This document shows, piece by piece, positions 21,205-64,000 of a stretch of DNA of 64,000 bases (its first letter is position 1; each line of letters starts with the position of its first letter). The position numbers were made by a program, and so were the translations under genes. The notes beneath the pieces were generated by a model that saw only the letters and a list, made by a program, of their open reading frames with translations, searched no databases and was not told where the DNA came from. The stretch is from the NCBI GenBank assembly GCA_963170055.1, contig CAUJGJ010000163.1:54201-118200 (forward strand), given 5' to 3'. Source of the DNA: Halisarca cf. caerulea (taxonomy: Eukaryota; Porifera; Demospongiae; Chondrillida; Halisarcidae).

Positions 21205-24200
21205 TCAAGCATCTGTCACGCTGGCTTCATCGTCCTCCGGCTGTACAAAACGGATGATATGCCGTTTTTTGCTTTTCACTAGAAGTGTAGACATCACCCC
21301 TCGACCCTTCACTAAGGTGTCTCCACAACTCTCAAATGTAAAGTAGTTTTCAAGGGCACGTCGGCAACAAGCTGGAAGCTGGATGCGATCCACCTTTCCT
21401 GTAGTCTCCATTCTGCTTGCTATATTAACAGTGTCTCCCCAAATGTCAAAGAGGAGTCTTGTGCTCCCAACAACTCCGGAAGTTAGCTGGCCATAGTTAA
21501 AACCAATTCGAAGTTGGAATGAAAAGTTGGAAATGCGGTTGAATCGACTGATGACAGTTTGCATTTCAAGAGCAAACCCAATCAAGTTAATTAGGTGTCC
21601 AGAAGCAGGGTCCTCCCCATTGAGGCCAGATGCAGCCATGTAAGTACTGCCAATTGTTTTGATCTTTTCAACGCCTACAAATTCCGGCTGGTCAAGTAGC
21701 TCATCAAATTCCGACACAATTTCATTTAATACTCGAATGCAGTCAATGGCTTGGTCCGTCTTGGACTTACAGAAATCATTGAAGTTGACAATTGTAGCAA
21801 ATATCACTCCAACACAATCGTGGTTGCGCGAGTACTTCCCACTTAGCCGCAGTTCCCTTGCCACATGCTTTGGGATGATGTGGCGAACTAGAGAATCAAC
21901 CTGGTTCCTTGAAATCTTGGCCTCAGCCTGTTGGAACACTGCCTCCATTCGTCCCTTGAATGACATTCGAACGGAAACCTCTGACTTCCTGTTGACAGTT
22001 CCCAGCAAAATGGTCATCATTACAAAGAAAATGGCCGTCAAAGGAATGACAAATGTTTTAAAGTAGGCTTCAAATTCACTCAGTACAGGCTTCAAAGGAT
22101 GTGTGGGAGTCTCGTAGGGTAAAGCCGTGGGCAGGGAGGTATTGGTGGTATTGGCTGGAGATAGTGACATGTAACATTCCCGAGTGTGAACAGTTATAGA
22201 CAAGGTGACAATAGAGATGACAAGAAGGAATGCTCCAATGATCTTCACCAGATAACTGATGTCCACAAACAAGATGCTGGCAACAAGAACTGTCATGGCT
22301 ATAAAGAAGGACATCTCTGTGTGTGCTACAACCTCTGAACTCCCGGGGGAGTTGGTCTTGCAGATAAAGACAAGGTTAATGCAGACGAGTACCATAGGAT
22401 AATAGATGAGGAGGAGTCCAACGAGGGTCTTCACTTTCCAGTTTAAAATGAACTTTGAAATGTGTGAAAAGAAGTTTGGAAACTTGCGAGGCCACAAAGC
22501 TGATGCTACACACACAACGATGGGTACTTCCACCGCCAGACCTACAAACAAGAACAACCCCCAAAACAGCCACACCCCTTGCGACGTATCTGCTGTCAGT
22601 ACAATACTTGCCACAGAGACCAGCAGTAGAACAACAAGGGAGAGGAGAACGTCAGTGAAGTAGCTGCGCTTAGCAACCACAAAACCAAACTCATCTTCTG
22701 GGGACTTCCCTGCCATACAGTCTTCAAGATGGAGTCCACCACTTTTGTATGACTTTTCAAGTTCTTCGTCATCAAAAAGAAGGAAAAGAGGATGGAGAGA
22801 AGTCGAAAAGAAAGTATCAAAGTTGATGTCTTTTTCCTGGAGAAGCTCCATGACCTGAGCTATGACGGCAGACTGGTGTGCGGTGAAAGGGTTGTTGACT
22901 TGGGTGAGGGAGACTGTACGTTCCAGCTGTCCTTGTTTGGAGATGATGTCTATGATGGGGTTAGTTGAGGAGTTTGGGGCTGAAGCTGCTGTCCTGTGAC
23001 TCTCTCTACCTTCAGTAGAAGGACAGCACATGGTTAAACATCTGGTCCAAGATAGATCGTCAGTTTTGGGGCATTTGACAGCTGGTTCGTTGGTGCCAGC
23101 TTCGCTATCAATAGGAACTTGAACATCAATGTTCCTAATCTTTTTCCTCCAAGTGGCACAGTTCAAGTGTGTCTGGCGTTTTGCTGAGACAATGCAGTAC
23201 TCCATCTTTGGCAAAGAAGGGTCAACAGATCCCGCGGGGATTTCCTCAAGAAGATAAGCTCCCGAAAGCCCTCGTTTAGTGGCCTCCGAGATAATGACCT
23301 TCCCTGGTATGCCCAAGCTCTCAATCTGATTGGCTAAGTTGACGTCCTCTGACCACACATCAAACTTGAACCTACGACATCCCATAACTCCAAAATACAC
23401 GGATCCTGTGTGAATGCCAACCCGCATGGTGATGGGAAGGTGGTTGTCATGAGAGTATGCCTCAAGGGCATCAATGATGGCCAGACCCATGTCAACAATC
23501 TTGGCAGCATGGTCGTCACATGGCTTCGGACAGCCGGACACACAAAAGTAGCAGTCTCCGAGGGTACACACCTTCTCACAACCATTCTTCACTGCCAAAG
23601 CATCAAACGTTGAGAAGATGTCATTCAGGATACTGACTAGTGATTCCGCAGACATATTTGCTGACAAAGCAGTGAAGCCAACAATATCGGCAAAAAGAAT
23701 GGACACGTTGTCTTGGTGATGGATGGGAAAGGGTCTGGGAAGGTTCATGGGGTCGTACTCAGGCTGGTTCTTCTGGATGGCAAACATCATACATTTCCTT
23801 GTAAACTCATCATCCATCAGTTCTGAGACAAGCTCATTTGGCATTAAAGAAGACAGTGTCTTCTCGTGAAGTTGCTGGTCCAGACCGAGTGCTTTCTGTA
23901 GAATCAGGCATTGAACCACTTTCCAGAACGTATCGTGCAGTCTCACCTGTACAAATAGCAAAGAACATATGCATCACAGTGTTGATCACACAGCAGTGTT
24001 ACTTGCATTAAAGTACAATGCATGTACATGCATATACGGTACAAGAAATAATAAAGTTGACGCAAAACAAGTGTAGCGTGCTTCTACGGACGTCCTTTTT
24101 ACGGACAGGCACACACTCCCCGCACCTCCTGACAGACACACACTCCCCGCACCTCCTGACAGGCACACACTCCCCGCACCTCCTGACAGACACACACTCC

Positions 24201-26157
24201 CCACACCTCCTGACAGACACACACTCCCTGCACCTCCTGACAGACACACACTCCCCGCACCTCCTGACAGACACACACTCCCCGCACCTCCTGACAGGCA
24301 CACACTCCCCGCACCTCCTGACAGGCACACACTCCCGCACCTCCTGACAGGCACACACTCCCCGCACCTCCTGACAGGCACACACTCCCCGCACCTCCTG
24401 ACAGGCACACACTCCCCGCACCTCCTGACAGGCACACACTCCCCGCACCTCCTGACAGGCACACACTCCCCGCACCTCCTGACAGGCACACACTCCCCGC
24501 ACCTCCTGACAGGCACACACTCCCCGCACCTCCTGACAGGCACACACTCCCCGCACCTCCTGACAGGCACACACTCCCCGCACCTCCTGACAGGCACACA
24601 CTCCCCGCACCTACTGACAGGCCTAGCTGCATTTCCCGTGTTTGGACAACCTAAGATAAGGTTAACATTGTCTTGTGGACAAATTGAAAATTCTAAAAAG
24701 TACGGTACTTCTCATGGAAAACCGTCCAGTTTACGGGCGATGACCGTGTGACCGACTGATTGACTGACCATTCGAGTAACAATTGAACGACCGTGTGACT
24801 GGTAGTGATGTTTCGCAAGAGATCGAAACACCCACTCTCTTTTTCTCTAAAGACTCTTCAAATTTAAGAAAAAAGTCTGAGTCATCCGCCTCCATTGGCA
24901 ATTTATCTCCTGAAATATTCGAAGCGTCTTCTTCAATCGTTGGATTGGGGCGAGTCTGTTTTAACTGCGCACTTGGAATATCCCTTTGGAAATACGACGT
25001 ATCCCTCGGATGCGGATAGCAGTAGCTCCGCAGTCTTGCTTGTTCCTTGAAAGTATTAGTGACGTTCGCTTAAAGTTTCAGTGAAGTTTGTTCGAAGTTT
25101 CAGTTAAGTTCGCACAAAATTGTAATATGGTGGCTTTGAAGCTTCAGCGAAGTTCGCTCGAAGCTTCAGCGAAAATCGTTTCAAACTTCAATCAAGTTCA
25201 CACGAAGTATATTCTGCACAATTGAACATAATTTCTATGCATACCGTGGTTTGCATACACTATTTCTCGCCATTTCTTTCTTCCTCGGCTATTGGCATTG
25301 AACAACAACCGTGACGTTTTATTACACATCACGAAATGACGCTGTTCAAACTGACAATTGACCCTTGACTGAGTCCTGATCGACTGACTGAACGACTGAC
25401 GGCGTGCTGGACTGTTTTCTATGAGAAGTACCTTATGTACTGTACAATGTACTATGTACTATGCTATTGTTGCCTGTTACCAAGTTAGACCCCTCTCCAC
25501 CCACATGGGACTACCTCGCTCCACCCACGTGGGACTACCCTCTCCACCCACGTGGGACTACCCTCTCCAACCACAAGACTACCCCTCTCCACCCACGTGG
25601 GACTACCCCTCTCCACCCACATGGGACCACCCCTCTCCACCCACGTGGGACCACCCCTCTCCACCCACGTGGGACCACCCCTCTCCACTCACATGGGACT
25701 ACCCAGGTTAAATAAGAATACCCTATACCCTACCTCTCTCCACCCACGTGGGACTACCCCTCCACCCACATGGGACTACCCCTCTCCACCCACGTGGGAC
25801 TACCCCCTCCACCCATGTGGGACTACCCCTCTCCACCCACGTGGGACTACCCCCTCCACCCATGTGGGACTACCCCTCTCCACCCACGTGGGACTACCCC
25901 CTCCACCTAAGGTGCTATGGTTAGAAAATGTCTGCCATAGTTCTGTGAACCTAGAGCATGTAAACTGAGGCATGAGTAGGGCTAAGGCTTCCATCACATC
26001 TGGGCAAGACAATAGCCATTGAAAGCGTTTTACACTTGTCCCCCACACAACAGCATTAAAGGATTCAACAGCTAACAAACATCTTGCACAAAGAGAAAAG
26101 GAAAGAGTCTTATGAATATGTGAGGCCATCAAGTAGAGGTACAGCGTGGAGTTGTGT

Positions 26158-26215
<58 letters not shown>

Positions 26216-28869
26216 AGCGTGGTGAGAGAGAGGGGGGAGGAGAGAGAGGAGGAAGGGGAGGAGAGCGAGAGGAAGAGAAGAAGTGAAGGAGAGAGGGGGG
26301 AGGAGATAGGGGAGGAGAGAGAGGAGAGGAGAGAGGGGGGAGGAGAGAAGGGAGGAGAGGGAGAGGAGAAGGAGAGAGAGAGTTGAGGATAGAGGGGTGG
26401 AGAGAGGGGTGGAAAGAGAGGGGGAGGAGAGGGAGAGAGAGGAAAGAGGAGAGAGGGGAGAGAGGAGAGAGATCAACTGAGCCAATACTACGCACGCACA
26501 TGTGATGTGTTTGATGAACAACTACACAAATTCTCAAGTAACACAGCACAAGGTTACACCACCTCCTCTACTAGCACAGCATACAACATAACTATGTACC
26601 TACGCCAACCTAACACAGTCCCCCCCATCCACCTCCATACATACGTACGTACGCACACCCTAACACAGCCCCCTCCACCTACACGGACCCTAATACAGCC
26701 CCCCTCCACCTACACGCACCCTAACACAGCCCCCCTCCACCTACACGCACCCTAACATAGCCCCCTCCACCTACACGCACCCTAACACAGCCCCCCTCCA
26801 CCTACACGCACCCTAACACAGCCCCCCTCCACCTACACGCACCCTAACACAGCCCCCCTCCACCTACACGCACCCTAACACAGCCCCCCTCTACCTAACA
26901 CACCCTACCACAGCCCCCCTCCACCTACACACACCCTAACACAGCCTCCCTCCACCTACACACACCCTAACACAGCCCCCCTCCACCTACACGCACCCTA
27001 ACACAGCCCCCTCCACCTACCACAGCCCCCCTCTACCTAACACACCCTACCACAGCCCCCCTCTACCTAACACACCCTACCACAGCCCCCCTCTACCTAA
27101 CACACTCTACCACAGCCCCCCTCTACCTAACACACCCTACCACAGCCCCCCTCTACCTAACACACCCTACCACAGCCCCCCTCCACCTACACGGACCCTA
27201 ACACAGCCCCCCTCCACCTACACACACCCTACCACAGCCCCCCTCTACCTAACACACCCTACCACAGCCCCCCTCTACCTAACACACTCTACCACAGCCC
27301 CCCTCTACCTAACACACCCTACCACAGCCCCCCTCTACCTAACACACCCTACCACAGCCCCCCTCCACCTACACGGACCCTACCACAGCCCCCCTCCACC
27401 TACACACACCCTACCACAGCCCCCCTCTACCTAACACACCCTACCACAGCCCCCCTCCACCTAACACACCCTACCACAGCCCCCCTCACCTAACACACCC
27501 TACCACAGCCCCCTTCACCAACACGCACCCTACCACAGCCCCCCTCTACCTAACACACCCTACCACAGCCCCCCTCTACCTAACACACCCTACCACAGCC
27601 CCCCTCTACCTACACGCACCCTACCACAGCCCCCCTCCACCTACACGCACCCTACCACAGCCTCCCTCCACCTACACGCACCCTACCACAGCCCCCCTCT
27701 ACCTAACACATATGCAGCATGACACATCACACCCCTACCCACCTAACAAGATGCATGGCACACCTCCACTCACCAAACACAGACCAATCCATTTGCCTGA
27801 CACAAGGTATGACACACACCCTCCCACTAACACAATGTACGTATGACACACACCCTCCCACTAACACAATGTTATATGACACACCCCCTCCCACAAAATG
27901 TTGCATGACACACCCCTTCTGGCCACCTAACACAGACCAGTGTACAACAAACGGTTGCAATACATAGCATGGCAGGGATGTGCACACTCCCACACAGAAA
28001 CAACATTACCAACAACTCTACATGAACTGACACAATAGACCGAGCACACGTACTGACACAATAGACTGAGCACACGTACTGACACAATAGACTGAGCACA
28101 CGTACTGACACAATAGACTGAGCACATGCACTGACACAATAGACCAAGTGCATGCACTGACACAATAGACCAGGTGCATGCACTGACACAATAGACCAAG
28201 TGCATGCACTGACACAATAGACCAGGTGCATGCACTGACACAATAGACCAAGTGCATGCACTGACACAATAGACCAAGTGCATGCACTGACACAATAGAC
28301 CAAGTGCATGCACTGACACAATAGACCAGGTGCATGCACTGACACAATAGACCAAGTGCACGCACTGACACAATAGACCAAGTGCATGCACTGACACAAT
28401 AGACCAAGTGCATGCACTGACACAATAGACCAAGTGCATGCACTGACACAATACATCGAGCACATGCACTGACACAATAGACCAGGTGCATGCACTGACA
28501 CAATAGACCAGGTGCATGCACTGACACAATACATCGAGCACATGCACTGACACAATAGACCAGGTGCATGCACTGACACAATACATCGAGCACATGCACT
28601 GACACAATAGACCAGGTGCATGCACTGACACAATAGACCAGGTGCATACACTGACACAATAGACCAGGTGCATGCACTGACGCAATAGACCGAGTGCATG
28701 TACTAACACAATAGACCAGGTGCATGCACTGACGCAATAGACCGAGTGCATGAACTAACAATGCATCCATGTTGATCAGTACCAGGCACCACTCAGGTGT
28801 GGCCACGCACAGGGAACAGACAACGTATGCTTCACTGCTTGCACACACGTACAATGGGTTAGTGTGCAC

Positions 28870-28924
<55 letters not shown>

Positions 28925-29821
28925 GCAGGCAGAGGGACTCACTTGGAACCAATAAGCGGTGGAGAATCCAACAACATTCAAGCAAATGTGCAACAGGACA
29001 CGACCAAGTGTTATCCGTACAATGATATCTGTAGCAAAGAAGTTCTCTTTCATTTTGCTATTCCCATCGTGCAAGATGCCGTATCCAAAGATGACAACGA
29101 GCACCTCCAACACCAGACCGTAGATGACGCCCAAGACGACACAGTAGCCTATGGGCTTGTGGAGGAGGGTGTAGATGACCAAGACAACAACCGTCGTTAG
29201 AGAGAACTGGGTGATGAGGGAGATGGAGGAGTAGGCCACAGGCTCGCCACCGATGAGGAGGATTGAAGGGACCAACAACCAGGAAGAAATGATGAGGAGA
29301 GAACACAAAGAGAAAGAGAGGATGACCGGCGCGCGGTTGTATAGACTACTTAAAGAGAGAATGAGGAGACACGTAGAGAGAACGAAAAACACTACTCCAG
29401 CGCCAATCATTTTCTCGGAGTACTCTGGCGAGTAGTTCTTCAAATCTGGCTTCTCTGAGATAGGTATGTTGATAGAGAAGACTACTATCCACAGAAGAGA
29501 GAACACGGACAGGCAAACCGCCGTGATGCGGAATCTGTTCCTCAGAAAATCGATTGCCTTCTTTTGTAATTGTTTCTCCAGGGGAACAGAGAAGAACCGC
29601 GGGTTCCACCATGACTGTCTGAAGAAACGTCCACAAGCGCTACTTCTTTCTCTAGATATTTGACTTCGGTCCGTCAAAGCTTCTTCGATGGAGGCCAGAT
29701 TGGGGTGGTCGGATGTGCCAAGCTCCGTCCTTGAGCGTCTGTAACGCGAAAGAAAACTTTCTTTCCCTTTACTATTTCGGGTGAAGGGACGCGTGTGGAC
29801 TGGCGGGGGCTTGACTTCCAT
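21205..29821 (-). CDS. ADCY9: Membrane adenylyl cyclase, ADCY9-like
   Basis: Converts ATP to cAMP at the plasma membrane, normally under G-protein control. Two coding exons only: 28943-29821 (293 residues, start ATG at 29821) and 21205-23946 (913 residues), joined in phase at WFQ/VRLHDTF; about 1206 residues. Order: cytosolic N-terminus, six-helix TM1, C1 cyclase domain with SILFADIVGFT and TLGDCYF metal-binding Asp residues, regulatory linker, TM2 with NTTNTS glycosylation sites, C2 domain with EKIKTIGSTYMAA and FDIWGDTVNIASR. Blocks close to ADCY9: CEKVCTLGDCYFCVSGCP, RRFKFDVWSEDVNLAN, HIIPKHVARELRLSGKYSRN. The intron (23947-28942) holds four minisatellites and a TA-flanked MITE. ADCY9 is my best subtype call; a basal animal cyclase outside the vertebrate subtypes is possible. 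Confidence 0.93.
24103..24617. repeat. 27-bp minisatellite in ADCY intron
   Basis: About 19 copies, core CACCTCCTGACAGGCACACA. Period 27 with no stop gives ~200-codon frames on the minus strand (PVRRCGECV repeats), which could be mistaken for a Cys-rich protein. One copy near 24332 lacks a C, which shifts the frame. Confidence 0.94.
24703..25433. mobile_element. TA-flanked MITE with GGTACTTCTCAT termini
   Basis: Left end CGGTACTTCTCATGGAAAAC and right end, reversed, AGGTACTTCTCATAGAAAAC are inverted repeats bounded by TA on both sides. The termini resemble those of the pogo element at 34815 (CTGTACTTCCTC). Interior holds diverged ~22-bp repeats around CTTCAGCGAAGTTCGCTCGA (25045-25215) and no intact gene; the short open frame at 24783-25019 has no recognisable homology. 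Confidence 0.8.
25490..25915. repeat. 24-bp minisatellite in ADCY intron
   Basis: About 17 copies with core CACCCACGTGGGACTACCCC. Each copy has the palindrome CCCACGTGGG, which contains an E-box CACGTG. Confidence 0.93.
26220..27930. repeat. Purine-rich tract followed by 30-31-bp minisatellite in ADCY intron
   Basis: 26159-26214 is a TG run, 26220-26470 a GA/GGA-rich tract, and about 26640-27710 an array of 30-31-bp units with core CACAGCCCCCCTCCACCTAC. 27717-27930 is a more diverged ACACACCC-rich repeat. Confidence 0.93.
28022..28757. repeat. 26-bp minisatellite in ADCY intron
   Basis: About 28 copies with core GCACTGACACAATAGACCAG. The period is not a multiple of three but there is no stop in any minus frame, so ~300-codon open frames appear on the minus strand. 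Ends about 115 bp before a CA run and the ADCY exon at 28943. Confidence 0.95.
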
Positions 29822-30285
29822 GGCTACTAGAGGCTGGCCTGGAAGTCATTAGCAGCTGTAGACAAGCCTTCCTCACGGAGAAGAGAGAGACAATTCTGTC
29901 TGAGTTGGTATAACCAAGTAGTTGAAAGAATAGTGCTAAAAAATGATCGTTGTTAGTTCCAAGCAGAAACGAACGAACTAAAGTCTGACCACACTAGTTA
30001 GACGACATCCCATAAACGAGCTTCCGATCGAGGCATCCGTACAAATTGGGATAGTATACGGAATGAGATAACGATATTCACGCGCAGGGTTAAACTGCAC
30101 CACTCCGGCTGCATGGGCTCGTTGGAATATCATTTTTTCTCAAGCGCCACACTAATTACACAACGGTCCTCGCTCGCCTTGTTTGTGTGCGTGTGGGCGC
30201 TTTCCACACAATTAAGGTGGATGTGTGCATGTGTTGCATGTATGCATGCATATTGTAATTGGATGGATGTGGATGTGTGTGTGTG

Positions 30286-30348
<63 letters not shown>

Positions 30349-30351
30349 GTA

Positions 30352-30415
<64 letters not shown>

Positions 30416-30641
30416 CCCCATTGATACAAATTGAAGTGCATAGGTAGTTATGCAGGAGCTGTCAACAATTCCATGAGTGAGATTGGTATAATACCCAAGT
30501 ATAACATTATGTCATTGAGTATATTGTTAATAATGATCTCATACCAACTATGGGATAGCAATAGCAATGACATCATCAAAAGTCATCAGACGTTCCTTCT
30601 ACAATGATTACAGTCAGCTGTGAACTTGGGTTAAACAAGGG
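29822..30641. other. Intergenic region ADCY 5' / ISWI 3'
   Basis: Upstream region and probable promoter of ADCY, with TG runs at 30277-30342 and 30356-30410, then the likely ISWI 3' UTR. No gene recognised. Confidence 0.6.
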
Positions 30642-63889
<33,248 letters not shown>

Positions 63890-64000
63890 CTAATATAGGA
63901 AGAGGGAGAGGCAGTATTCACTCATGCATTACTCCCATTCAAGCTGTGGAGACCACTAGCTTTCACAGTGTGCAGTAATCTAATACGTACATGTACTGTG

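Noticed and set aside
24008..24632. Long Cys/Arg-rich minus-strand open frames (about 200 codons), like a cysteine-rich secreted protein
   Set aside because: Pure translation of a 27-bp minisatellite inside the ADCY intron; three overlapping frames are all open and no conserved domain is present.
27872..28920. Cys/Val/His-rich 275-300-codon minus-strand frames
   Set aside because: 26-bp minisatellite translation in the ADCY intron plus CA-run valine/cysteine tail.

Overview
The window reads as gene-dense nuclear DNA from an invertebrate animal. The genes have spliceosomal introns and are metazoan types: ISWI/SMARCA5, a two-domain membrane adenylyl cyclase, RAP1/TERF2IP, COMMD6, SLC10A7, ATP7 and RPL4. 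Short intergenic gaps and many small DNA transposons flanked by TA or TTAA point to an early-branching lineage. A sponge is my best guess, but it is not proven. A 200-bp run of N at 34001-34200 shows this is a draft assembly.

Gene layout, left to right: ATP7 copper ATPase (-, N-terminal part only), RAP1 (+), RPL4 (-), COMMD6 (+), SLC10A7 (-), a one-exon mitochondrial-type microprotein gene like the human SLC35A4 upstream-ORF microprotein (+), a PH-domain protein with a long PPKEE tail (-), an ADCY9-like adenylyl cyclase (-) and ISWI (-, 23 exons over 33 kb, 5' end outside the window). The first seven genes alternate strand. They form three head-to-head pairs with 95-198 bp between start codons and three tail-to-tail junctions with 70-513 bp between stop codons. 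Exon junctions were placed by GT/AG signals and by conservation. In every gene that is complete here the summed exon length is a multiple of three.

Nearly every intron longer than about 300 bp carries its own minisatellite (18-59 bp unit) and often a CA/TG run. Most long open frames in the window are translations of these arrays and are not genes.

The large ISWI and ADCY introns also hold DNA transposons with clear ends. The best is a 2.7-kb pogo-type element (34815-37521) with exact TA duplications, an intact transposase with a PIP-box-like motif, and a second, antisense gene encoding a HIRAN-type domain. A remnant of the same HIRAN domain lies inside an unrelated-looking 556-bp TA-flanked element (42742-43297). 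A piggyBac-like TTAA element, CAGTG- and CAGGGG-ended elements with 5-bp duplications, TAGTCTC fold-back elements, a tRNA-like SINE and several nested insertions are also resolved.
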